This document shows, one piece after another, positions 15,764 to 23,656 of a DNA stretch of 40,784 nucleotides. The position numbers and the translations under genes are program-made. The stretch lies in contig CANMLK010000008.1 in the NCBI GenBank assembly GCA_947498445.1, positions 1 to 40,784 on the forward strand. Direction: 5' to 3'. The DNA is from Beijerinckiaceae bacterium. Lineage in GTDB: Bacteria > Pseudomonadota > Alphaproteobacteria > Rhizobiales > Beijerinckiaceae. Under the pieces are notes generated by a model that saw only the letters and a program-made list of their open reading frames with translations, searched no databases and was not told where the DNA came from. The first letter of the stretch is position 1; every line of letters starts with the position of its first letter.

Positions 15764-16810
15764 ATGGACATTTCGTACGCCCAGAATCTTGAAGACTATG
15801 TTCTCTGGCGCGCGTTGGGCGAAAAGGCCGACGGGTTTTACATCGATGTGGGCGGCGGGCCTCCGGTCGCCGACAATGTTTCTTGCTGGTTTTACCTGCA
15901 AGGCTGGCGCGGGCTCATTGTTGAGCCGCAGGAAAATCTTGCGCGCGCCTATGCGTTCGCACGTCCGCGCGATTCCGTTTTTTGCGGCGTCGCGGGCGCA
16001 CAGTCTGGCGAAGTTGAATTCCATCTTGTCGACCGCCTGCATGGCTTTTCATCCGTGCATGCGCACGCCATGGCCCTCGCGTCGCAGTTTGGCGCGTCCC
16101 ATCGCATCCAGCGCGTTGCGATGTCGACGCTCAACGAACTCATTGCGCGCGAGGGCGTGCGCGACATCGACTTTCTGAAGATCGATGTTGAAGGCGCGGA
16201 GGCCGATGTTCTGGCCGGGCTGGACCTGTCGCGCTATCGCCCGCGCGCGCTCTGCATCGAGGCCGTCGCGCCTGGAGACATGGCTGAGAACTGGAGCGGC
16301 TGGGAGCCGGGGCTACTCGCGGCGGGCTACGACTTCATGCTGTTTGACGGCCTTAATCGCTATTACGCGGCGCGTGAAGCGGCCGACGTGGCGGCGCGCT
16401 TCCCGCGCGTCAAGTCGGATTGGGGCGTCGTGCCGACGTTTGGGATATGGGAGCGCGCGCCCACCAATCCTGCGCACCCCGATCACGCGCTGGCGCTGCG
16501 GCTCGTGCGTGGATTGCTCTGCGCTTTGCCGCAGCTTGATCGCGCGCTTTTGCTCGATGTGCTGACTGCAGGCATGACGCAGCAGGACTTCGCCGCTGCG
16601 GCGACAGCGAGCGCGAAAGCCGCCGCGCTCGATCTTCTTTTGCCGGGCGCGCCGGCGCAGCAACTTCGTGCGCGCTTTGCTGCAATGGAGGCGGCGAATG
16701 TGAGAGAATTTTGCGACGCGGTTATGAGCAGTGACCATTACCGCGTCGCGCTCGCGCGCATCGCCATGAGCTACGACGGCGGCCAATTGGTGGAAGGCGA
16801 CGCTATTTAG
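15764..16810 (+). CDS. FkbM family methyltransferase
   Basis: The 348-residue protein has an SAM-binding Rossmann core in its first 200 residues: FYIDVGGGPPVADN (motif I), LIVEPQ (motif II acid) and IDFLKIDVEGAEADVL, the FkbM signature. The remaining 140 residues are helical and not recognised. FkbM enzymes O-methylate sugars or other hydroxyls, often on surface glycans, which fits the sulfatase-fold transferase just upstream. The ATG at 15764 has GGCGGAAA before it. Its last 8 bp overlap the convergent DUF305 gene tail to tail. Confidence 0.92.
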   Translation: MDISYAQNLEDYVLWRALGEKADGFYIDVGGGPPVADNVSCWFYLQGWRGLIVEPQENLARAYAFARPRDSVFCGVAGAQSGEVEFHLVDRLHGFSSVHAHAMALASQFGASHRIQRVAMSTLNELIAREGVRDIDFLKIDVEGAEADVLAGLDLSRYRPRALCIEAVAPGDMAENWSGWEPGLLAAGYDFMLFDGLNRYYAAREAADVAARFPRVKSDWGVVPTFGIWERAPTNPAHPDHALALRLVRGLLCALPQLDRALLLDVLTAGMTQQDFAAAATASAKAAALDLLLPGAPAQQLRARFAAMEAANVREFCDAVMSSDHYRVALARIAMSYDGGQLVEGDAI

Positions 16811-17216
16811 CCCCGCGCTTGGCCAGCCATTCGCGCATGAACTTGATTTCGGTTTCCTGCGATCGCACGACATCTTCCGCCAGCTTGCGGATTGCTGGGT
16901 CTTTGCCGTGCTGCAGCACGATTTTCGCCATATCTACGGCGCCCTGATGATGCGGGATCATGCCGCGCGCAAAATCCGCGTCGGCGTCGCCCGTGAAGGC
17001 TATGTCCATGTCCTTGTGCATCTTGTCGTTGACCGCGCGATAGGCTTTTGTGGCGGCGCTGTCTGAGGCATTTGGCTTTGCGGTGGAGTGCCCTGAGTGC
17101 GCGCCGTGTCCGGCGTGCTGGGCAAAGACGGACGCGCCCGGAAGGGCAATGCCAGCAAGGACGACGCCTGCCAGGGCGAATCCAGTGGCGGCGGCGATGG
17201 CGGCGAAGCGTTTCAT
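16803..17216 (-). CDS. DUF305 family exported protein
   Basis: The 137-residue protein has a signal peptide to about residue 32 (ending VFAQ), a His-rich stretch just after it (HAGHGAHSGHS), then a four-helix DUF305 domain with the hallmark MIPHHQGAVDMA and a C-terminal SQETEIKFMREWL. Family members are periplasmic, His-rich and often linked to metal handling such as copper, but no function is settled. GGAGGAAACTGA precedes its ATG. A terminator-like hairpin at 17233-17256 ends only about 16 nt before the start, so expression must pass through or overlap it. The gene overlaps the end of the FkbM gene by 8 bp. Confidence 0.93.
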   Translation of the reverse strand: MKRFAAIAAATGFALAGVVLAGIALPGASVFAQHAGHGAHSGHSTAKPNASDSAATKAYRAVNDKMHKDMDIAFTGDADADFARGMIPHHQGAVDMAKIVLQHGKDPAIRKLAEDVVRSQETEIKFMREWLAKRGAK

Positions 17217-17232
17217 TCAGTTTCCTCCATGA

Positions 17233-17256
17233 AAAAGAGGCGCGAACGCCTCTTTT
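17233..17256 (-). terminator. intrinsic terminator or attenuator between isochorismatase-family and DUF305 genes
   Basis: On the minus strand AAAAGAGGCG, a TTCG tetraloop and CGCCTCTTTT form a perfect 10 bp stem ending in a run of T. It lies after the stop codon of the gene at 17280 and just before the ribosome-binding site of DUF305 (start 17216). It looks like a good terminator, yet leaves no room for a separate downstream promoter. Confidence 0.8.
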
Positions 17257-17279
17257 GGAACTTGCCGCTGAAGTCGCGA

Positions 17280-17999
17280 TTATTGCGCAGCTTGAGCGAT
17301 CTGGCGGCTCTTCAGGTCGCTGATGATCTGCTCGGTCTTCATCACGTCGGCGTATTTGTGATGCAGGTCGAACAGATTCACCTTGTGCGAGATTTCGCTG
17401 CGATCGAAGCAGCATTCCTCGGCCATGACCATATGGTAACCGTGGGAATAACCGTCAACGGTCGAGGCGCGCACGCACCCTGACGTGCTCTCGCCGAAGA
17501 TGATGATCGTGTCGATCCCCATCTGGGCCAGATGCGCGATCAGCGGCGTCCCGAAGAACGCGCTGGCGCGCTGCTTGAAGATAACAACGTCGCCGGGCTG
17601 GGGCTCAAATTCGGGGCGAATTTCGTAAACGGATGCGCTCTGCGAGGGCGATTTGCGATTGGTCGCCTTCACCGCGCCGGGCTTGGCTGCAGCGCGTGTC
17701 TCGCCGGTCGAGTAGAAAATCGGCAGGCCCGCAGCGCGCGCTGCGGCGAACAGGCGCTGGGTCGGCGGGATGGCGTTGAAGGCGTTGACGCCGCACGATG
17801 AGGGAAATTCCTTCGAGACTTCGCCAACGGGCTTGGGCCCACCCTGATAGGCCGATTCATACAGGTCGATCGCCAGCACGCACGCGTTCGGGCCGATGTA
17901 GAGATCGCGCTTGTAGTGCTTGTAGAGGTCGATGACGTCGGCGGGGATGATGTCTTTCCAGCAATGGTCTTCAAAATCGTCCTGCACGGAATCCTCCAT
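17280..17999 (-). CDS. isochorismatase-family cysteine hydrolase (carbamoylsarcosine/maleamate amidase-like)
   Basis: The 239-residue protein belongs to the isochorismatase-like amidohydrolases. The Asp-Lys-Cys triad is present: Asp45 (VLAIDLYES), Lys142 (VIFKQRASAFFGT) and Cys175 (GESTSGCVRAS). The STSGCVRAS form with a following SHGY is typical of N-carbamoylsarcosine amidase and maleamate amidase rather than true isochorismatase, so an amide or carbamoyl substrate is likely. An N-terminal extension of about 35 residues is larger than in many members. ATG 17999 is chosen, but its ribosome-binding site is weak; TTG 18035 in the same frame is possible. It is divergent from the TrmO-like gene and followed by a terminator. 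Confidence 0.88.
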   Translation of the reverse strand: MEDSVQDDFEDHCWKDIIPADVIDLYKHYKRDLYIGPNACVLAIDLYESAYQGGPKPVGEVSKEFPSSCGVNAFNAIPPTQRLFAAARAAGLPIFYSTGETRAAAKPGAVKATNRKSPSQSASVYEIRPEFEPQPGDVVIFKQRASAFFGTPLIAHLAQMGIDTIIIFGESTSGCVRASTVDGYSHGYHMVMAEECCFDRSEISHKVNLFDLHHKYADVMKTEQIISDLKSRQIAQAAQ

Positions 18000-18104
18000 T
18001 TTTGTAAGACCGCCGGGGCGGCCCGTCCTCGACAAGTTTTCATCATCTAATAAGATGTGTCCACCTTCGCAGAAAATCTTTGTGCAACAAGGGCGCCATC
18101 ACCC

Positions 18105-18584
18105 ATGCAGTCGACCACGCAGATCAGGCCGGGCGAAGAAACGGTCGAGACGCCCGGGTCGTTCGACGCCGGGGTCTGGTTCGTCGGCCGTATCCACACC
18201 CCATGGAAGACGCGGCGCGACTGTCCCCGCCGGGGCGATCTTGACGGTCCCGTCTGCCGGATCGAGGTCGACGCGCCCTGGCGCAAGGCGCTTGGCGGGC
18301 TGAGCCGCCACACCCATCTGCAGGTTCTCTACTGGATGCACGAGGCGCGGCGCGATCTGGTAACGCAGACGCCCAATCACACGGGCGCGGTGAGCGGCAC
18401 GTTCTCCATCCGCTCGCCCAACCGGCCCAATCCCATCGCCTCCTCGCTCGTCGCCATCGTCGAAGTGCACGAGGATGGCGTCAGCGTGCGCGGGCTTGAT
18501 TGTCTGGACGGCACGCCGCTCGTCGACCTTAAACCCGAAGCCTGCCCGCACGACCGCGCGCGGCCAGAGGTTGCGGGCGGCTGA
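18105..18584 (+). CDS. TrmO/TsaA (YaeB) family SAM-binding protein
   Basis: The 159-residue protein is a single TsaA/TrmO domain: FVGRIHTPW near the N-terminus, VCRIEVDAPW, LQVLYWMHEARRD and the hallmark FSIRSPNRPNPIASS with its RPNPI loop. The best known member methylates the N6-threonylcarbamoyl adenosine at position 37 of tRNA, but E. coli TrmO is longer (about 235 residues) with a C-terminal domain missing here. Short relatives exist whose function is not settled. ATG 18105 is the most likely start, though a GTG at 18057 is in frame. Its stop codon overlaps the start of the ModE-like gene (TGATG), so the two are probably translated together. Confidence 0.87.
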   Translation: MQSTTQIRPGEETVETPGSFDAGVWFVGRIHTPWKTRRDCPRRGDLDGPVCRIEVDAPWRKALGGLSRHTHLQVLYWMHEARRDLVTQTPNHTGAVSGTFSIRSPNRPNPIASSLVAIVEVHEDGVSVRGLDCLDGTPLVDLKPEACPHDRARPEVAGG

Positions 18585-18955
18585 TGCGCGTCACGTTGCG
18601 ACTTGATTTCGACGAGCGCCGGCACCTCGGCCACGGCAAGGTGCGATTACTCGAGCTTATCGACGTACATGGTTCCATTTCATCAGCCGCCCGCGCAATG
18701 GGCATGTCTTACAGGCGCGCCTGGCTGCTGACCGACGAAGTGAACCGCATGTTCGCCGAGCCGGTCTTCGCCACCAGGCTGGGCGGCAAGGGCGGCGGCA
18801 AGGCGCAGCTGACGGAGTTTGGCCATTCGCTCGTTGATCTCTATCGGCGCATGGAGCGTCGGGCGGAGGAGGATTTCGGCGCGGACATCGCAAAGCTTGA
18901 GGCAGCGCTTGGACCTGCGGGCGGTGTTGAAGACGCGCCTGGCGGCGCGGTATGA
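18584..18955 (+). CDS. ModE-like winged-helix DNA-binding protein
   Basis: The 123-residue protein matches the N-terminal DNA-binding half of ModE, the molybdate-responsive regulator: LGHGKVRLLELIDVHGSISS, then AARAMGMSYRRAWLLTDEVN (recognition helix), LGGKGGGKAQLTEFG and a C-terminal helix. The two molybdate-binding (MOP) domains of full ModE are absent, so it may not sense molybdate itself. Such short proteins are often called LysR-type or ModE N-terminal regulators. Its ATG overlaps the stop of the TrmO-like gene. A molybdopterin hydroxylase subunit occurs at 32280, a possible but unproven target. Confidence 0.88.
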   Translation: MRVTLRLDFDERRHLGHGKVRLLELIDVHGSISSAARAMGMSYRRAWLLTDEVNRMFAEPVFATRLGGKGGGKAQLTEFGHSLVDLYRRMERRAEEDFGADIAKLEAALGPAGGVEDAPGGAV

Positions 18956-19042
18956 GATGCGGCTGTTTCGAGCGTTGGCCTGATACTTGGAAGGGCCTAT
19001 CACTCGGGTCCGCCCGAAGGTGATTCTGCGAGGTCTGAACAG

Positions 19043-20551
19043 GTGAGCGTACCCGGCAAGCCGGAAGAAGTCGTTTCGGGCCCCATTCCGCCGGCGACGC
19101 CCCGGATATTTTTCCGTGTCTTCCCCTCGGTCATGCTGCCGATGTTCCTCGCCATGAGCGACCAGACCATCGTCGCGAGCGCGTTGCCGACGATCGCCGC
19201 CGCGCTGGGCGATGTGGAGCGCGTGTCGTGGATCGTCGTCGCCTATCTCCTCGCCGCAACGATCTCCGCGCCGCTCTACGGTTATCTGGGCGATTCGTTC
19301 GGCAGGCGGCGGCTGATGTTCATCGCATTGGCGATGTTCACGGTCGGTGCGATCCTTAATTCGTTCGCGACCTCAATGACGATGATCGCAGCGACGCGCT
19401 TCATCCAGGGGCTGGGCGGCGGCGGCCTCATGAGCATGTCGCAGGCGCTGATCGGCGAGGTTGTGCCGCCGCGTCAGCGCGGAAAATACCAGGGTTATCT
19501 GGCGGCGATTGGCGTCAGCGCCGCCGCGCTTGGGCCGGTCGCGGGCGGCTATCTCGCCGCGCATTTTGGCTGGCGCGCGGTGTTTCTCATGAACGTGCCC
19601 ACGGCGATCATCGCCGGTCTGCTGATGCTTCGCCTCGCCTCGCGGCCCGGCGCCCGCAAGGAAGACTGGAATTTCGATACGCCAGGTCTTTTCCTGTTCG
19701 TCTGTTTTGTCGTGCCCGCGCTGCTTGCGCTCGAACAGGCGCGCCGCCTCGACCTGTCAATGATGCCTGTCGCTGGCGCGCTTCTGGTGTTCTCGATTGT
19801 TTCGCTCGTCCTGCTGGTGCGCCGCGAACGTGTCGCGCCCGCGCCCCTGTTGCCCATCAAGCTTATGCGCCAACGCGCCATCTGGACCGCGCAGGCCATG
19901 GCGGCCTGCCACGGCGCAGCGCTCGTGGCGCTCATCGCGTTCACCCCGCTTTACATGCGCATGACCGGCATCGGCGATCCCGCGCAAGTGACCTGGGCTC
20001 TCTTGACAATCAGTTGCTGCATCGGCGTGTCGTCCATAATTTCAGGGAGGCTCATCACGAGCACTGGCTACACGATGATCCTGCCTTCAGTGGGCTCGAC
20101 CTGCACGACGATCATGCTTCTCTATCTGGCCACACAGGCGGGGCGGCAGACGTTCGACCAGTTTCTCGTCTGGGCCGGCGTCACATCGGTCTTTCTGGGC
20201 ACGGTGATGGGCGTTGTGCAGGTGACGATCCAGACCGCGGCTGGCCGACGCATGCTCGGCGTCGCCTCCGGCTCGATTCAGTTTTCGCGCAGCGTTGGCG
20301 CGTCGTTTGGCGCGGCCCTGTTCGGTGCGGTTTTATTTGCGACAGCCGCTGCGAGCGATCCAGCTGCAGGCGCGCTGTTTGTCGAGATCTTGCAGAAAGG
20401 CCCCGCCGCGCTTGAAGGGCTCGATCCGGCGCGCAATGCGGGCTTGAACGCCGTCATCGCGCGCGGGTTCTCAAACGCATTTCTCATGCTGGCGTTCTTC
20501 ACGGGAGTCGGGGCGTTGCTGGCCTGGATAAACCCGCAACGCCGGGTTTGA
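19043..20551 (+). CDS. MFS drug efflux transporter, DHA2 (EmrB/QacA) type
   Basis: The 502-residue protein has about 14 hydrophobic helices, the layout of DHA2 proton-coupled multidrug exporters. Family marks are LPTIAAALGD in the first helix region (the D after AMSDQTIVASALPTI), the motif A loop GYLGDSFGRRR between helices 2 and 3, and the motif C region GVSAAALGPVAGGYLA in helix 5. The start is a GTG at 19043 with GCGAGG upstream; a start further in is possible. It probably exports a toxic compound from the cytoplasm. It ends 9 bp from the convergent universal stress protein gene, and lies 87 bp after the ModE-like gene on the same strand. Confidence 0.93.
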   Translation: MSVPGKPEEVVSGPIPPATPRIFFRVFPSVMLPMFLAMSDQTIVASALPTIAAALGDVERVSWIVVAYLLAATISAPLYGYLGDSFGRRRLMFIALAMFTVGAILNSFATSMTMIAATRFIQGLGGGGLMSMSQALIGEVVPPRQRGKYQGYLAAIGVSAAALGPVAGGYLAAHFGWRAVFLMNVPTAIIAGLLMLRLASRPGARKEDWNFDTPGLFLFVCFVVPALLALEQARRLDLSMMPVAGALLVFSIVSLVLLVRRERVAPAPLLPIKLMRQRAIWTAQAMAACHGAALVALIAFTPLYMRMTGIGDPAQVTWALLTISCCIGVSSIISGRLITSTGYTMILPSVGSTCTTIMLLYLATQAGRQTFDQFLVWAGVTSVFLGTVMGVVQVTIQTAAGRRMLGVASGSIQFSRSVGASFGAALFGAVLFATAAASDPAAGALFVEILQKGPAALEGLDPARNAGLNAVIARGFSNAFLMLAFFTGVGALLAWINPQRRV

Positions 20552-20560
20552 CGCCGTACG

Positions 20561-21406
20561 TCAGTTCGCCATCAGAACGGGAATTTGCGCCTTCGCCAGA
20601 ATGTGGGCTGTTGCGCCGCCGAAGATCATCTGCCGAAGTCGGCTTTGCGTGTAGGCGCCCTTGATGAGCATATCGCCGCCGAGGCTGTTCGCTTGGTCGA
20701 GAATGGCCTCGCCGTCTGGCCGCCCGTTTTTTGACCGGGTTACCGCTTCAGCGGTTACCCCGTGAAAGCGCAGCGTGCGCGCCAGCGTTTCGCCGGGCGG
20801 TCCATCGACGCCGAATCCCTCGGTGGTGAGGACGAAAACGCGTTTCGCCTTGAGCAGTATCGGCATCGCGAACGCAACCGCGCGCGCGGTTTCGGTGCTC
20901 TGGTTCCATGAAATGACGATGGTTTCGCCAAAAGATTTCACGGGGGTTGACGGGGCCAGCAGTACGGGCCGCCCGCTCTCGAAGATGGCCGCTTCCGCAG
21001 TGGCCATGCGCGGGTCGCCGCGATCGGAGCCGGGACGTCCCATGATCGCAATGTCGAAAGCGCGGGCGATCGACGCCGCCTGACTATCGCCGAGCGAATT
21101 TTCGCCCGACCACGAGCATGTGGGCGTCGCGCCGCCGCCCGGACCCCCGGGAGCATGCAGCGGCACGCCGTTTTCCATCATGAAGCTTTCGAACTTGCGA
21201 TGCGCCTCGTCGGCGATTTCGCGCCAGGCGTTCTGGTCCGACACGGTCCAACTCACCGGCATATCAAAGGCGACAAGGTCTGGCAGGTCGGGGCCAAGCG
21301 GCGCCCCTTCAATGTTGCTTCCGAATTGCCGCGCCAGAAGCGCGGCTGTCCCGAGCACGCAATCGATCGAGGAATGCAGTTCAACCGGCACAAAAATGCT
21401 TTTCAT
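20561..21406 (-). CDS. universal stress protein, two-domain
   Basis: The 281-residue protein is a tandem UspA protein: the first domain starts MKSIFVPVELHSS, the second at about residue 150 with FGETIVISWNQSTE. The nucleotide-binding motif G-2X-G-9X-G(S/T) is incomplete in both: the first reads GRPGSDRGDPRMATA and the second GAYTQSRLRQMIFGGAT, where the second glycine is threonine. It may not bind ATP. ATG 21406 follows GGAGGGG. A perfect TATAAT lies 56 bp upstream on the minus strand. It diverges from the thiolase gene and converges with the MFS gene. Confidence 0.9.
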   Translation of the reverse strand: MKSIFVPVELHSSIDCVLGTAALLARQFGSNIEGAPLGPDLPDLVAFDMPVSWTVSDQNAWREIADEAHRKFESFMMENGVPLHAPGGPGGGATPTCSWSGENSLGDSQAASIARAFDIAIMGRPGSDRGDPRMATAEAAIFESGRPVLLAPSTPVKSFGETIVISWNQSTETARAVAFAMPILLKAKRVFVLTTEGFGVDGPPGETLARTLRFHGVTAEAVTRSKNGRPDGEAILDQANSLGGDMLIKGAYTQSRLRQMIFGGATAHILAKAQIPVLMAN

Positions 21407-21461
21407 GTTCCCCTCCACACCGCCTCTCCCGAAGGAGCACCCTGAAGCGGATGAACGTCCT

Positions 21462-21467
21462 ATTATA
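21462..21467 (-). promoter_or_regulatory. -10 element of the universal stress protein gene
   Basis: The minus strand reads a consensus TATAAT at 21467 down to 21462, 56 bp before the ATG at 21406. No good -35 is seen at 16-18 bp (nearest CAAGGT), so an activator may be needed. Confidence 0.4.
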
Positions 21468-21543
21468 CACCATCGCCGCAGGCTTACCTTGTGTTCGTTT
21501 TCGCTTCATTGCGGAGCATGATCCGCAGTAGCAAGCATCCGGT

Positions 21544-21572
21544 TTGACGCTTGATAGGCCGGTCCCTAGATT
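21544..21572 (+). promoter_or_regulatory. sigma-70 promoter of the thiolase-nitrilase-esterase operon
   Basis: TTGACG (21544-21549), a 17 bp spacer and TAGATT (21567-21572) make a good promoter. Transcription would start near 21579, about 36 nt before the ATG at 21615. Confidence 0.5.
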
Positions 21573-21614
21573 GCCAGCCCGATCCACCAACGCGCACAGG
21601 GAGCCTCCCCAGCA

Positions 21615-22820
21615 ATGACTGAAGCCTACCTTTGCGCCGGTGTGCGAACGCCGGTCGGGCGTTATGGCGGCGCGCTTTCGGCAGTCCGTCCTGACGATCT
21701 GCTGGCGCATGCGCTCATCGCCTTGCTGGCGAAGGCGCCGGGCCTTCCCGCGGCCGCCATCGAGGAGGTGTTTGCGGGCTGCGCGAACCAGTCGGGCGAA
21801 GACAATCGCAACGTGGCGCGCATGGCGCTGCTGCTCGCCGGTATTCCGCAGGAAACGCCGGGGACGACGATCAACCGCTTGTGCGGCTCGGGACTCGACG
21901 CTGTTGGCACAGCCGCCCGCGCCATCCGCGCCGGCGAGATGGATGTGGCGATTGCGTGCGGCGTCGAGAGCATGTCGCGGGCGCCCTTCGTCATGGGCAA
22001 GGCGACGGAGCCTTTCGCGCGTGACGCGCAATTGCATGACACGACGCTTGGCTGGCGCTTCATCAATCCAAAGATGAAAGCCATGTATGGCGTCGACGCC
22101 ATGGGCGAGACTGCCGAAAACCTTGCCGCCGAACACAACATTTCCCGCGCCGATCAGGACGCATTCGCATTGCGCAGCCAGATGCGGGCCGCGCGCGCCA
22201 TCGCGGCGGGGCGGCTCGCCAAGGAAATCGTCGCCGTTGAAATTGCCGACCGCAAGGGCGTGGTCACAAGCGTGTCGCGCGACGAACATCCCCGCGAAAC
22301 GACGCTCGAAAAACTGGGCGCGCTGAAGCCGATCTTTCGCAAGGACGGTTCGGTCACCGCTGGCAATTCATCCGGCATCAATGACGGCGCCGCAGCGGTT
22401 CTCATCGCGTCGGACAAGGCGGTGAAGGCGTATGGCCTCACGCCGCTTGCGCGCATCGCGGGGCTGGCGACGGCGGGCGTTGCGCCGCGCATCATGGGCA
22501 TCGGGCCTGCGCCTGCAACGCAAAAACTGATGCAGCGGCTTGGCCTGACCATCGCTGATTTCGACGTCATCGAACTCAACGAAGCCTTTGCGGCGCAGGC
22601 CTTGGCCGTCACCCGCGCGCTGGGCCTCGCCGATGACGAAGCGCGCGTTAATCCCAACGGCGGCGCCATCGCTATCGGTCATCCGCTTGGCATGTCCGGC
22701 GTGCGCATCGCGCTGTCCGCCGCCATCGAAATGAGCGAGCGCGGCGCCAGGCGTGCGCTTGCAACCATGTGCATCGGCGTCGGGCAGGGCATTTCGCTGG
22801 CGCTCGAGCGGCCCGTCTGA
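21615..22820 (+). CDS. pcaF: 3-oxoadipyl-CoA/acetyl-CoA thiolase (PcaF-like)
   Basis: The 401-residue protein is a thiolase of the 3-oxoadipyl-CoA type. Active-site residues are Cys90 (INRLCGSGLDAVG), His356 (AIGHPLGMSG) and Cys386 (MCIGVGQG). GCANQSGEDNRNVARM, GVESMSRAPFVMGKA and the block GWRFINPKMKAMYGVDAM are close to PcaF/PaaJ thiolases, which cleave 3-oxoadipyl-CoA to succinyl-CoA and acetyl-CoA at the end of aromatic degradation. No other beta-ketoadipate gene is in the window, so a more general beta-ketothiolase role cannot be excluded. GGGAGCC precedes the ATG. It leads an operon with a nitrilase-family gene (14 bp gap) and an esterase. Confidence 0.9.
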   Translation: MTEAYLCAGVRTPVGRYGGALSAVRPDDLLAHALIALLAKAPGLPAAAIEEVFAGCANQSGEDNRNVARMALLLAGIPQETPGTTINRLCGSGLDAVGTAARAIRAGEMDVAIACGVESMSRAPFVMGKATEPFARDAQLHDTTLGWRFINPKMKAMYGVDAMGETAENLAAEHNISRADQDAFALRSQMRAARAIAAGRLAKEIVAVEIADRKGVVTSVSRDEHPRETTLEKLGALKPIFRKDGSVTAGNSSGINDGAAAVLIASDKAVKAYGLTPLARIAGLATAGVAPRIMGIGPAPATQKLMQRLGLTIADFDVIELNEAFAAQALAVTRALGLADDEARVNPNGGAIAIGHPLGMSGVRIALSAAIEMSERGARRALATMCIGVGQGISLALERPV

Positions 22821-22834
22821 CTGCGGAGAAAATG

Positions 22835-23656
22835 ATGAAGGTCGCTCTCATTCAGATGAATTCAGGCCCTGACAAGGGCGCCAATCTTGCTGCGGCGCGC
22901 GATCTCATCGAGCGCGCTGTGGCTGAGGAAAAGCCCGACTGGGTTTGCCTGCCCGAAGTGTTCGATTTCATGGGCGGCTCGCGCGCGCAAAAGCAGGCGG
23001 TTGCGGAAGTGCTGCCCGGCGGGCCCGCGTGGACCATGTTGCGCGACCTGGCGCGCAAGCATGGAATTTTCATTCACGGCGGTTCGATCCTTGAGTCCAT
23101 TCCCGGCGAGGATCGCGTCGGCAACACAACGCTCGTGTTCAATCGCGCGGGTGAAGAGATCGCGCGATACCGCAAGATTCACATGTTCGACATCACCGCG
23201 CCCGATGGGCAGCAATATCACGAGAGCGCGGCGATGAAGCCCGGCGACGGCGTTGTGACGTATGATTGCGAAGGCGTCACGATTGGCTGTTCCATCTGTT
23301 ACGATCTGCGCTTCCCCGATTTGTTTCAGGCGCTGGTCGCACGCGGCGCGCAGATGATTGCGTTGCCCGCCGCCTTCACGCTGCAGACCGGCAAGGATCA
23401 TTGGGAAGTGTTGCTGCGCGCCCGCGCCATCGAAACCGAAACGTATATGTGCGCGGCGGGGCAGACGGGGATGCACATGCAAGGCGCCGAGCAGCGCGCG
23501 ACATACGGCCATTCGCTTGTCGCCGATCCATGGGGCCACGTTGTCGCACGCGCGTCTGATGGCGTGGGCTATGTTGCGGCTCGCATCGACCCCGCGCGCG
23601 TCGCCAAGGTGCGCGCAATGATTCCAGTCGCAAATCACAAGGTGAAACTGACATGA
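22835..23656 (+). CDS. carbon-nitrogen hydrolase (nitrilase superfamily, Nit-type amidase)
   Basis: The 273-residue protein has the Glu-Lys-Cys triad of the nitrilase superfamily: Glu41 (CLPEVFDFM), Lys114 (YRKIHMFDI) and Cys155 (GCSICYDLRFPDLF). RKIHMFD and CYDLRFP are typical of the Nit1/Nit2 branch, which hydrolyses omega-amides or deaminated glutathione rather than nitriles. Length is usual. ATG 22835 is preferred over the adjacent ATG 22832 because GGAG is 6 nt before it. It follows the thiolase by 14 bp, and its stop overlaps the esterase start (ATGA), so all three are co-translated. Cytoplasmic; a repair or amide-clearing role is likely. Confidence 0.91.
   Translation: MKVALIQMNSGPDKGANLAAARDLIERAVAEEKPDWVCLPEVFDFMGGSRAQKQAVAEVLPGGPAWTMLRDLARKHGIFIHGGSILESIPGEDRVGNTTLVFNRAGEEIARYRKIHMFDITAPDGQQYHESAAMKPGDGVVTYDCEGVTIGCSICYDLRFPDLFQALVARGAQMIALPAAFTLQTGKDHWEVLLRARAIETETYMCAAGQTGMHMQGAEQRATYGHSLVADPWGHVVARASDGVGYVAARIDPARVAKVRAMIPVANHKVKLT

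Noticed and set aside
18044-18057. CATCTAATAAGATG, a 5-4-5 inverted repeat between the isochorismatase-family and TrmO-like genes
   Set aside because: The arms are too short to distinguish from chance without comparison to relatives.
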